This document shows, in pieces, positions 15,378 to 23,313 of a DNA stretch of 41,514 nucleotides. Origin of the DNA: CAWFKW01 sp964568655 (GTDB taxonomy: Bacteria; Bacteroidota; Ignavibacteria; Tepidaquicellales; OLB5). A program made the position numbers and the translations under genes. The notes below the pieces were generated by a model. It was not told the DNA's origin. It did no database searches and saw only the letters and a list, made by a program, of their open reading frames with translations. Where the stretch lies: positions 1 through 41,514 of the forward strand of contig CAZMRG010000013.1 in assembly GCA_964568655.1 (NCBI GenBank). The letters are read 5' to 3'. Each line of letters starts with the position of its first letter. Positions within the stretch are counted from its first letter, which is position 1.

Positions 15378-15400
15378 ACCCGCTGACATTTTGAGTTTGC

Positions 15401-15434
15401 AAGGCAATGCTTACATGGCATTGCCTTCTTTTTT
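15401..15434 (+). terminator. Rho-independent terminator
   Basis: A perfect 10-bp stem, AAGGCAATGC (15401-15410) with GCATTGCCTT (15418-15427), 7-nt loop, then CTTTTTT. Confidence 0.9.
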
Positions 15435-15553
15435 ATTTTCTATTCCCTAACACTCTTCAATTTTTTTCAAAAATTTATTTAATAACAATTTTCATTTGTC
15501 AAATATTTTGCTATTTTTGCACATATTATTTTCAAATCTAATATTCTAAACAT

Positions 15554-16378
15554 ATGAAAATGAACGCAGCAGGCTGGATTGGAGTCATTATAGGCGGCTT
15601 AGGCGGCTTAATCGGAATGACCGTAGCCATTATGGCTTCACCGGTATTCGGAAGTATTTTTGCTTTAGTATTTATTGTTGTATTTGGAGGCGTATTCTGG
15701 TCCTTCTTTATTAAGCCGGCAATGGTTCGCAGCAAGCTTGCCAAAACCGGAGTTCCTGCAACAGCAAAAATTGTTAGCCTTGCAGATACGGGCGTAACAG
15801 TTAATATGAATCCGCAGATCAAATTAACTTTGGAAGTCACGCCCCCAATGGGAGCGCCTTATATGGTTGAGATGAAGCAGGTTATTTCCAGATTAGACAC
15901 TGCAAGTTACGCGCCGGGTAATATTCTTTCAGTAATAGTCGACCCCAACGATAAAAATTTAATTGAATTAAATACCGATGGCGGGGGAAGTTCTTACGGT
16001 GGTTCATCTTACGGCGGCGGAAACACAGTTGCGGCACAGAACACAGTTCCTACCGGGCCCTGGGCCGGGATGGGGGCAGATGAAGCAAACAAAAGACTGC
16101 TTGACTTAAATACCCAAAATGTAGCTTTAATGTCAAGCGGCGAACCGGGTAAGGCCATCGTTTTAAAATATACCTGGATGGGAATTTATGTCGGACCGGA
16201 AAATAATCAGGTTGCGCAGTTAGATCTTGAAGTTCTTCCGCAATCAGGTTCAACTTTTAAAGCACAGACAATTTGCGTTATCAAAGCGACGTCAGTTTCA
16301 AAATATCAGCCCGGCGCCGAGATATTTGTTGCCTACGACCGGAACGATAATTCAAAAGTTACAGTAACACACTCATAA
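15554..16378 (+). CDS. Membrane protein with duplicated beta-rich domain
   Basis: 274 aa. Two adjacent membrane helices at the N-terminus (about residues 5-28 and 31-53) are followed by two copies of a ~65-residue beta-rich domain. Copy 1 runs from GVPATAKIVSL to VIVDPNDKN, copy 2 from GEPGKAIVLKY to VAYDRNDNS; both contain a LDLEV/LTLEV strand and end with a YxPG...D-ND motif. The copies are joined by a Gly/Ser linker (GGGSSYGGSSYGGG). The repeated unit resembles the soluble part of DUF3592-type membrane proteins, but I am not certain. Function unknown. A strong terminator follows immediately. Confidence 0.65.
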   Translation: MKMNAAGWIGVIIGGLGGLIGMTVAIMASPVFGSIFALVFIVVFGGVFWSFFIKPAMVRSKLAKTGVPATAKIVSLADTGVTVNMNPQIKLTLEVTPPMGAPYMVEMKQVISRLDTASYAPGNILSVIVDPNDKNLIELNTDGGGSSYGGSSYGGGNTVAAQNTVPTGPWAGMGADEANKRLLDLNTQNVALMSSGEPGKAIVLKYTWMGIYVGPENNQVAQLDLEVLPQSGSTFKAQTICVIKATSVSKYQPGAEIFVAYDRNDNSKVTVTHS

Positions 16379-16383
16379 AAATT

Positions 16384-16410
16384 AAAAAGGGGGCTTAGCC
16401 CCCTTTTTTT
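16384..16410. terminator. Bidirectional rho-independent terminator
   Basis: AAAAAGGGGGC (16384-16394), loop TTA, then GCCCCCTTTTTTT (16398-16410). It lies between two convergent genes and has a T run on either strand. Confidence 0.92.
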
Positions 16411-16437
16411 CTGTCGCCTTACTTCATAATTTAGAAT

Positions 16438-18207
16438 TTACATTTTTCTTTTAGCTGTAAATACGCCGTTTGGCTGGTGAAAAACTAATTCAGATGCCGC
16501 ATTGCCGGCAACATTAAAACTCACGCTGTATCCGGCAAGCCCTTTAATATCAAATTCGTTTACAATAGTAGATACCAGCTCATATGCCGGTTGTCCGGGC
16601 ACCGTTAGAATTAAAGCTTTGTCGCCTCTTTCGGAAACAGAAACTACAGTTTCGTTTAATTCATAGCTCCCGATATATTTAGAGAAATCTACAGCCTTGG
16701 TTTCCGGAGCCCGCGTGAATTCAATTTCTTTTATGCTTGGTTCAAGCAGCGAAGAAACTTTATCGATCTGTCCTTTAGAATTAATGAAAAACGATAGCTT
16801 CATTCCTTCAATTGATTCAGGTTCAACGCGGAACACATCATAATGAAAATGCACTAATTCGGATTCGAAAGTGTGGTAGCTTAAATGAAGCTTGTCATCT
16901 TTCATTGAAATTATCATTTTTCCGTAAGCAGGATTTTCGAATGTGCCTGTATAATCAGATAAGTTATGAGAAGGCTCAGTATCCGGAACGCGGTCCTTAT
17001 CCTTATTGCTTTCCTCATCCTTATTATCCTCTTCGCTTTTTTTGAAATCCGGTAAGAAGCGGGCGTTCCAGTCAATTTCTTCAAGCCCGAAGAACTTATC
17101 CATCGCATAATTTCGTACAATAGAATTGAGCGTTGTGTTTTCCATATTGGTCAGAATAACGATCCCTATAGAATCCATAGGATACAACGCAACATCAGCC
17201 GTAAATCCGTCAATGTTGCCGCCGTGCTCAACTCTTAAATGTCCGCGGTAAGAAGTAATAAACCAGCCCAGTCCATAACTTTGATAGAATACATCTTTGG
17301 TCAGAGCGCTTGGAACATTCATTTGCGGGGTATGCATTTCATTCATCGAAGACGATGAAACTATTTGTTTTCCGTTATAGCTTCCGTTATTCAGCTGCAT
17401 TATCATCCAGTTTGCCATTTCTTTCACGCTCGAGTTTATGGCTCCCGCCGGCGCCATCGCTGAAATTTCTCTGAACGGTATTTCTTTAACGATACTTTTT
17501 TCGTCTCTATACGGTTTTGAATAATCACCAGTCTGCTGCATTGCGTTAACTGTAAAATCGGTATTTGACATATCAAGCGGAGTGAGAATATTTTCTTTAA
17601 TATAATCTTCCCACTGCATGCCGCTCACCTGTTCGGTAAGATATCCTGCAGAGAGAAACATCATATTCTGGTATTGGAATGAGGTCCTGAACGGTTTACT
17701 TGGCTCAAGATATCTAAGCCTGTCGATTATTTCTTTTCGTGAAAGATCCGAACCGTACCAGACAAAATCATGGCGCGGCAATCCAGAGCGGTGGCACATC
17801 AGGTCGCGGGGCGTTATGTTCATAGTTGTGTAATCATCATATAGTTTAAATGTAGGGATATAGTTTATAACAGGTTTGTCAAGGTCTATTTTACCCTGAT
17901 CGACTAATATGCAAACTCCGGTAGAAGTAAAAGCTTTTGTACAGGAGCCGATGGCAAATAAAGTATTCTCATCTGCCGGCAGATTATTTTTTACATCCCT
18001 GTAGCCGAATCCTTTTGCATATATCACAGCTCCGTTTTTCACAATCGCTATGCCGCAGCCCTGAACCTTCCAATCTGCCATTGTCTTTGTAACATATTCG
18101 TCGAATCCCTGGAGGCTTTGCTCAGTTGTTTGCTGCTGGGCTAATAAATTTAAATTAAGAAGAAATAATATGACAGGTAAAGCCAGCTGTAAATATTTTT
18201 TGCTCAT
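16438..18207 (-). CDS. Serine hydrolase, class C beta-lactamase fold, exported
   Basis: 589 aa with a signal peptide (LALPVILFLLNLNLLAQ, cut near residue 24). The beta-lactamase/penicillin-binding domain (about 33-370) has the catalytic SXXK as S88-C-T-K91 (AIGSCTKAF), the Tyr-X-Asn motif at Y179-Q-N181 and the third motif as H328-G-G (VEHGGNIDGF). After a Glu/Asp/Lys-rich linker (about 400-415) the C-terminal ~170 residues resemble the DUF3471-type beta domain often attached to such enzymes. Likely a periplasmic or secreted peptidase or esterase; HGG rather than KTG at the third motif argues against it being a true beta-lactamase. Single gene. Confidence 0.85.
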   Translation of the reverse strand: MSKKYLQLALPVILFLLNLNLLAQQQTTEQSLQGFDEYVTKTMADWKVQGCGIAIVKNGAVIYAKGFGYRDVKNNLPADENTLFAIGSCTKAFTSTGVCILVDQGKIDLDKPVINYIPTFKLYDDYTTMNITPRDLMCHRSGLPRHDFVWYGSDLSRKEIIDRLRYLEPSKPFRTSFQYQNMMFLSAGYLTEQVSGMQWEDYIKENILTPLDMSNTDFTVNAMQQTGDYSKPYRDEKSIVKEIPFREISAMAPAGAINSSVKEMANWMIMQLNNGSYNGKQIVSSSSMNEMHTPQMNVPSALTKDVFYQSYGLGWFITSYRGHLRVEHGGNIDGFTADVALYPMDSIGIVILTNMENTTLNSIVRNYAMDKFFGLEEIDWNARFLPDFKKSEEDNKDEESNKDKDRVPDTEPSHNLSDYTGTFENPAYGKMIISMKDDKLHLSYHTFESELVHFHYDVFRVEPESIEGMKLSFFINSKGQIDKVSSLLEPSIKEIEFTRAPETKAVDFSKYIGSYELNETVVSVSERGDKALILTVPGQPAYELVSTIVNEFDIKGLAGYSVSFNVAGNAASELVFHQPNGVFTAKRKM

Positions 18208-18351
18208 ATGATTTAATGTTTATTGTTTTTGACTATATAAAAATAGCAAAGGTTTCAATTTAATAACAGATAAGCAAAAATCCATTCAGGCTAACATCAA
18301 TTTCCGTGCCAATTAAATTAGTTTTACTAACTTTTCAGTTTGATTTTTGTA

Positions 18352-18378
18352 TTGACAAATATTAAATTTAATTAAAAT
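18352..18378 (+). promoter_or_regulatory. Possible promoter for the 257-aa outer membrane protein
   Basis: TTGACA at 18352-18357 is followed 15 bases later by TAAAAT, inside an AT-rich stretch about 30 bases before the gene's ribosome site. The spacing is short, so confidence is low. Confidence 0.25.
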
Positions 18379-18409
18379 CAATCCGAACATAAGTTATAAA
18401 GGGGGTATC

Positions 18410-19183
18410 ATGAAAGCTGCAGCAGTTTTTTCATTTATTCTTTTCATAATTTTCGCCCACTCTTTAGATTCTTTTTCACAGGTAACTTATTATACTCAAA
18501 GTATTCCTAAATACAGCCTGACTTTAACGTTGGGATATAATTATACATTAGGCACCGCAAACGGAGACCCGTCAGGTATTAACCTTGTGTATGATAATAC
18601 AGTTGATCACGGATATTTTGTAACCCGCAATTTTGGGATGCAGCAGGGAGGAAGCTTTTTGGCTACCGGCAAAATGGCTATAGATAAGAAGAGGCAATTA
18701 AGGCTAACAGGAAGTTTGGGATATACTTTGTTTTATAATTCAGAATCAAACGGTTTGAACCGGAGCAAGTGGAGCATATTCACCCTTGGAGCAGGCACGG
18801 AATATTTTCTGAGAAGATCAGGCTCATCAAAACCGTTTGTAAGTTTTGATATAGATTACAATCTCGTGTTTGGCGGCTGGCAAACCAACGTTACATACCC
18901 TGATAATACCAAATCAAATGTATATGTTAAGTTCATTCCCACAAGCAGGGTAGGTATTTCAATTGGATCAGGCGCAGAGTTTATTATCAATAATAAAACT
19001 TCACTTGTCGCGGGAGTAAGAGGCGTTTGGTCTAACATATTGCCAAAACAAAACAGCTCTGCATTTTCCAGTTATGAGCTTTATGTAAATGACTCGCGCG
19101 CTACGAACGGAAGCATTGTAACTGCGACTAAACAGGTTATTTATATGCAGATTTTTTCAGGGCTGAGTTTCAATCTCTTTTAG
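18410..19183 (+). CDS. Outer membrane beta-barrel-like protein
   Basis: 257 aa with a signal peptide (AAVFSFILFIIFAHSLDSFSQ region, ending near residue 24). The rest alternates polar and hydrophobic residues typical of membrane beta strands (YSLTLTLGYNYTLGT, LRLTGSLGYTLFY, FVSFDIDYNLVFGG, VGISIGSGAEF) and the protein ends in a phenylalanine (LSFNLF), as outer membrane proteins often do. No specific family recognised. The ATG at 18410 has a strong AAGGGGG site about 5 bases upstream. No T9SS domain. Confidence 0.7.
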   Translation: MKAAAVFSFILFIIFAHSLDSFSQVTYYTQSIPKYSLTLTLGYNYTLGTANGDPSGINLVYDNTVDHGYFVTRNFGMQQGGSFLATGKMAIDKKRQLRLTGSLGYTLFYNSESNGLNRSKWSIFTLGAGTEYFLRRSGSSKPFVSFDIDYNLVFGGWQTNVTYPDNTKSNVYVKFIPTSRVGISIGSGAEFIINNKTSLVAGVRGVWSNILPKQNSSAFSSYELYVNDSRATNGSIVTATKQVIYMQIFSGLSFNLF

Positions 19184-19211
19184 GTATCATATCCGTTATT
19201 CTTTAGCGACT

Positions 19212-19235
19212 TGCCGGAAGGGGGGATTTCCGGCA
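19212..19235 (+). terminator. Probable terminator hairpin
   Basis: TGCCGGAA (19212-19219) pairs with TTCCGGCA (19228-19235). A TTTTTT run follows only after 9 bases, so it may be a weak terminator or a repeat palindrome. Confidence 0.45.
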
Positions 19236-19330
19236 GGTTCGCATTTTTTACCTTTGCTTATCATTACTATTTAAAATTTGTAATAATTATTTTAGCTTTA
19301 AGTCATTTTAAAACTTAAATCTAATTTAAT

Positions 19331-19834
19331 ATGCAATACAAAACACTGGATGAATTTCTAAAAGATTGGGCTTATGAAAGCAAAGCCACACAAAAATTAT
19401 TTGAGAATTTAACAGATGAATCATTGAAGCAGCAGGTACATCCCGGCGGCAGGACTTTAGGCAGGCTGGGCTGGCACATTACCGAAACATTCGGGGAAAT
19501 GATGGAACGCACCGGATTGAAAGTATTCTCTCCTGATATGAGTCATTACAATGAAAACAGCGCGGCAGATCTGAAAAAATGCTATAAAGACGCCAGCGAC
19601 TCGCTGGTTGAAAAACTAAAATCCGAATGGAACGATTCAACATTAGCTGTAGAAGACGATATGTACGGCGAGAAATGGAAACGCGGAACAACTCTGTCTG
19701 TTTTAATTACACATCAAGCACATCACCGCGCGCAAATGACGGTGCTCATGAGGCAGGCGGGATTGAAAGTCACGGGCGTATACGGTCCGGCGGCTGAAGA
19801 ATGGGCGGCTATGGGCATGGAAGCGATGAAATAG
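19331..19834 (+). CDS. DinB-like metal-binding four-helix protein
   Basis: 167 aa matching the DinB/YfiT-like superfamily: a long N-terminal helix, GRLGWHITETFGEM with His49, and THQAHHRAQMTVLMRQAGL with His128 and His132. These three histidines would bind the divalent metal. The C-terminal VYGPAAEEW is also common in the family. The superfamily includes thiol-dependent transferases and stress-induced proteins; the actual reaction here cannot be told. The protein lacks a signal peptide. A short repeat region and terminator follow. Confidence 0.8.
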   Translation: MQYKTLDEFLKDWAYESKATQKLFENLTDESLKQQVHPGGRTLGRLGWHITETFGEMMERTGLKVFSPDMSHYNENSAADLKKCYKDASDSLVEKLKSEWNDSTLAVEDDMYGEKWKRGTTLSVLITHQAHHRAQMTVLMRQAGLKVTGVYGPAAEEWAAMGMEAMK

Positions 19835-19870
19835 GTTACAAGTTGAAAGTTGCAGGTTACAGGTTAAAGA
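19835..19870. repeat. Degenerate GTTRCAGGTT-type simple repeat
   Basis: Repeated 7-9 base units (GTTACAAGTTGAAAGTTGC, then AGGTTACAGGTTAAAG) right after the DinB-like stop. A related string occurs at 41401-41437. Confidence 0.6.
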
Positions 19871-19929
19871 TTTGCGGGGAAAATATTATTTTGAAGTTGT
19901 TTTTGATTAAATACTGTAATGTCAGAATT

Positions 19930-19954
19930 AAAGGGAGCATAATCGCTCCCTTTT
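19930..19954 (+). terminator. Rho-independent terminator
   Basis: AAAGGGAGC (19930-19938), loop ATAATC, GCTCCCTTTT (19945-19954). Confidence 0.85.
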
Positions 19955-20028
19955 GTCATTATATTTGTAATACTTAATATACTTTTTCTGGAATCTTTAA
20001 TTTGATTCTAACTTAATTGGAATATACT

Positions 20029-21558
20029 ATGAAAAAGTTAATTTTTACCTTAGCGCTAATGGTTGTCATATCTTCTCTAAGCTATTCACAATTTCCTCAT
20101 CAGGAATGGGTTCAATCGTTTGGCACAAATGGCGGCGCAGCTGTATTTTTAGCTGTTGATCAACAAGGCGCTTCATATGTTGCGGGCTCTGTAGACTGGA
20201 GTGACGGTCCGGAGAGTGTTTTTTTGAATAAGGTTAGCCAAAGCGGTAATATATTGTATACAGCAAGCGTTGACACTTGTTCATTTGCCGCAGCGTTTAA
20301 AGATGCTTCTAACAATTTATTTGTTGCCGGCGTTTCTATGTACTCAAGTCCTAAAAAATCTTCTATAGTAAAGTTTGACGCTTCCGGCGCCAGGCTATGG
20401 AATATCTATGATGATTTTGCTTACAATGATGCAATAATAGACTTAAAAGGCGATGCATCAGGAAATGCTTATGTGCTCAGATATAAAGCAGGTATAAACC
20501 AGATAATCAAATATAATGCTTCTGGCGCTCAGCAGTTTATTATGAATATTGCCGACACCATAGCCCCTGCTAGCATTTTACTGGATCATTTATCCAATAT
20601 AATTATTTTGGGAAATGCGAACCCCGGAGGTTCTTCATATTCAATAGTGACAATCAAATACTCCCAAGCCGGCTTAAAGCAATGGAAATCAGTTTTTGTT
20701 ACGCCCGTGTCTTTTCAGAGCAATCCCCATTGGAAAATATTTGAAAGTAATGCAGGAAACATCTACGTAATGGCTTGCATATCTTATCTTGCAAATTCAA
20801 TTGATTACGGAGTAATAAAATACAATTCCTCAGGTCAGCAGCAATGGGTTGCACACTTTGACCTAGGCCAATATGACGTTGCTATGGATATGGCGCTGGA
20901 TGCATCCGAAAACGCTTACGTTACAGGATCAGTAGGCACTGTTAAATTCAATTCATCCGGCATTTTTCAATGGGTTGAACCCACAGCGGGAATGAGCGCT
21001 ATTACTCTGGATAAAAATGGCAATGCATTTGTTACAGGTTCGGCGGCAGTAGGAAATTTCAGCGGTATGAATTCCATTAAAATAAATCCGGAAGGGATAT
21101 TGCAATGGAACATTGTCTACTCGAATTCACCGCCTTTCAGCGCCTGGGCTGATGCAATCGGATTAGATACATCCGGTAATGTGTTAATTTCCGGTATTAC
21201 AGGATCCACTCCTATTCCCGGTTATCGCGGAGGGGCCGCGGTGGTTAAATATTCGCAGCTTAATGGTATAACAAAAATTGGGACCACAGTTCCCGTTCAT
21301 TATTCTTTATCTCAAAATTTTCCCAATCCGTTTAATCCAACTACTAAATTTAAAATTGAGATTGCAAAATCATCTTTCACAAAAGTTACTGTGTTTGATG
21401 TTTTGGGAAGGGAAGTTGCGACTCTTGGTAACCAGCAATTGCAGCCGGGGACTTATGAAATTAGCTGGGATGCATCAAATTATCCAAGCGGGGTTTATTT
21501 TTATAAAATAACAGCAAGTGAATTTACGGCGACCAAAAAAATGATTATTTTGAAATAA
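20029..21558 (+). CDS. T9SS-exported repeat protein (SBBP/propeller-like)
   Basis: 509 aa from the ATG at 20029 (an in-frame TTG lies 12 bases upstream). A signal peptide (LIFTLALMVVISSLSYSQ, near residues 3-20) is followed by ~400 residues of repeats with the form VKFNSSGxxQW...D.SGNAYVTGS, as in SBBP beta-propeller proteins (VIKYNSSGQQQW, DASENAYVTGSVGTVKFN, DKNGNAFVTGSA). The last ~85 residues are a T9SS sorting domain (LSQNFPNPFNPTTKF, VFDVLGREVATL, SGVYFYKI, KKMIILK). First of three such genes in a row; the next starts 49 bases on. Surface-exposed or released; ligand unknown. Confidence 0.85.
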   Translation: MKKLIFTLALMVVISSLSYSQFPHQEWVQSFGTNGGAAVFLAVDQQGASYVAGSVDWSDGPESVFLNKVSQSGNILYTASVDTCSFAAAFKDASNNLFVAGVSMYSSPKKSSIVKFDASGARLWNIYDDFAYNDAIIDLKGDASGNAYVLRYKAGINQIIKYNASGAQQFIMNIADTIAPASILLDHLSNIIILGNANPGGSSYSIVTIKYSQAGLKQWKSVFVTPVSFQSNPHWKIFESNAGNIYVMACISYLANSIDYGVIKYNSSGQQQWVAHFDLGQYDVAMDMALDASENAYVTGSVGTVKFNSSGIFQWVEPTAGMSAITLDKNGNAFVTGSAAVGNFSGMNSIKINPEGILQWNIVYSNSPPFSAWADAIGLDTSGNVLISGITGSTPIPGYRGGAAVVKYSQLNGITKIGTTVPVHYSLSQNFPNPFNPTTKFKIEIAKSSFTKVTVFDVLGREVATLGNQQLQPGTYEISWDASNYPSGVYFYKITASEFTATKKMIILK

Positions 21559-21607
21559 TAGTTCGTAAATAAACAAGCGCTCTTTTTAAATTAATTTTTA
21601 TTTAGAA

Positions 21608-23083
21608 ATGAAAAAGTTAATCTTAATTTTAATATTTTTTTCAGGGGCAATACGTGCACAATGGCTGCCTGAAGTCAGATTAACAAATGACCCTGCGTTT
21701 TCCTCTATGTCTTCAAGTAATGCCCGGTGTGTAGCTTCAATTCGAAATTTAGTGCATGTTGTATGGAATGACTCCCGGGACGGGTATAATGAAATATATT
21801 ATAAGCGCTCTACTGATGTAGGCTTAAGCTGGGGAAACGATATAAGATTAACCTTCTACACCGGTAATTCAATAGATCCATCAATTTCAGTTTGGGACTC
21901 AAATGTATATATTGTTTGGGTTGACTCTCGTGATGGAAATGCAAATATTTATTACAAGAGCTCAACAAATGACGGCGTTAACTGGGGAAGTGATATTCGT
22001 TTATCCACCGGTATAATGGAATCACAAAATCCTTCTATTACTGTATCAGGTCTTATTATTCACGTAACATGGGAAGATAATCGTGACGGGAACTGGGAAA
22101 TCTATTATAAACGGTCATCTGACGGAGGCATATCGTGGGGTTCTGATATAAGATTAACTAATAATAACGCTTATTCCGAAAGTCCTGCAATTGCAGGCAG
22201 CGGCCAGGTTGTTTATATTACCTGGTCTGATAATAGGAATAATAGTTACGGAATTTATTATAAACGTTCAACTGATGGCGGTGTGAGCTGGGGAGCGGAT
22301 ACACGATTAACTAATCAGTCTTCTGGTTCATATCATCCTACTATTGCATTGTCCGGAAATGATGTTCATATTGTTTGGTATGATTACCGAAGCGGTAACC
22401 CGGAATTATTTTATAAACACTCAACAAACGGCAGTAATTCCTGGTCTGCTGATATTCAAATTACAAGCAGCCCGGCATATGCAAATGAATCTAACGTATC
22501 TGTATCCGGACAGAATGTTCATGTTGTATGGATTGATCTGCGGAGTAACGGCGCTATGCTTTTTTATAAACGATCAACAAATGGGGGCATAAGCTGGAAC
22601 GCTGAAACTCAGTTAACAGATGGCGCATCACTTGCTGTTTTTTCCTCAATGGCAGTTTCCGATTCAGCAATACATGTTGTGTGGGCTGATGTTCGCGGCG
22701 GAAGCTGGGAAATATACTATAAAGAAAATCCTACCGGTTACACTAACGGGAATATTGGTCCTGAAATTCCGACTAATTTTTCTCTATCTCAAAATTATCC
22801 AAACCCATTTAATCCAATTACTAAATTTAAAATTGAAATTGCAAAATCATCATATACTAAGGTTAATGTTTATGATGTTTTGGGAAGGGAAGTTGCAACT
22901 TTAGTAAATCAGCAATTACAGCAGGGGACTTATGAAATTAGCTGGAATGCTTCAAATTATCCCAGCGGAGTATATTTCTATCAGTTAACAGTTAACACCG
23001 CAAGCGGGATTTCGATTATATCAGAATCGAATCTCAACAGTGTGCAGTTAACATTAACAAAGAAAATGATTTTAATAAAGTAG
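21608..23083 (+). CDS. T9SS-exported seven-repeat BNR/Asp-box beta-propeller
   Basis: 491 aa. Signal peptide LILILIFFSGAIRAQ. Residues 19-370 hold seven ~49-residue repeats of the form VHVVWxDxRDG..EIYYKRST..G.SW..DIRLT, a sialidase-type Asp-box (S-T-D-G-G-x-S-W) plus a WxDxR strand. The N-terminal LPEVRLT strand would close the last blade with the first (a velcro closure). No catalytic sialidase residues are evident, so binding or structural roles are more likely than glycosidase activity. The T9SS domain (LSQNYPNPFNPITKF...KKMILIK) carries an extra ~15-20 residue insert rich in Ser/Asn (SGISIISESNLNSVQ) before the last strand. Hairpin terminator at 23157-23183. Confidence 0.88.
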   Translation: MKKLILILIFFSGAIRAQWLPEVRLTNDPAFSSMSSSNARCVASIRNLVHVVWNDSRDGYNEIYYKRSTDVGLSWGNDIRLTFYTGNSIDPSISVWDSNVYIVWVDSRDGNANIYYKSSTNDGVNWGSDIRLSTGIMESQNPSITVSGLIIHVTWEDNRDGNWEIYYKRSSDGGISWGSDIRLTNNNAYSESPAIAGSGQVVYITWSDNRNNSYGIYYKRSTDGGVSWGADTRLTNQSSGSYHPTIALSGNDVHIVWYDYRSGNPELFYKHSTNGSNSWSADIQITSSPAYANESNVSVSGQNVHVVWIDLRSNGAMLFYKRSTNGGISWNAETQLTDGASLAVFSSMAVSDSAIHVVWADVRGGSWEIYYKENPTGYTNGNIGPEIPTNFSLSQNYPNPFNPITKFKIEIAKSSYTKVNVYDVLGREVATLVNQQLQQGTYEISWNASNYPSGVYFYQLTVNTASGISIISESNLNSVQLTLTKKMILIK

Positions 23084-23106
23084 TAATGCTTAACCGCTTT
23101 TGAGAT

Positions 23107-23120
23107 CCGCTCTGCGGGAT
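23107..23120. repeat. Short GC-rich palindrome
   Basis: CCGC-TCT-GCGG with flanking ATC/GAT bases, between the propeller gene stop and its terminator hairpin. Confidence 0.4.
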
Positions 23121-23156
23121 TTCCCGGATAACAAATTTCATAAATAAATATTTTTT

Positions 23157-23183
23157 AATGGACGCTTTTTTGCGTCCATTTTT
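23157..23183 (+). terminator. Rho-independent terminator
   Basis: AATGGACGC (23157-23165), loop TTTTTT, GCGTCCATT (23172-23180), then TTT. Confidence 0.75.
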
Positions 23184-23313
23184 ATATTATATTTGAACGA
23201 TTAAATAGAAGAACTTACTTTTCCCCCTTATTTTCCTGACAGTTCAGGCCATAATCAACATTATTGTATTTAAAAAATATCCAATCTAAAATCAAAATAA
23301 ACAAAAAACTAAA

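Noticed and set aside
16438..18207. Antibiotic-resistance beta-lactamase
   Set aside because: The fold matches class C, but the HGG third motif and the C-terminal DUF3471-like domain are typical of peptidase/esterase relatives, so resistance is not supported.
21608..23083. Catalytic sialidase
   Set aside because: Asp-box repeats are present, but I see no sialidase arginine triad or nucleophile arrangement; the repeats are all similar propeller blades.
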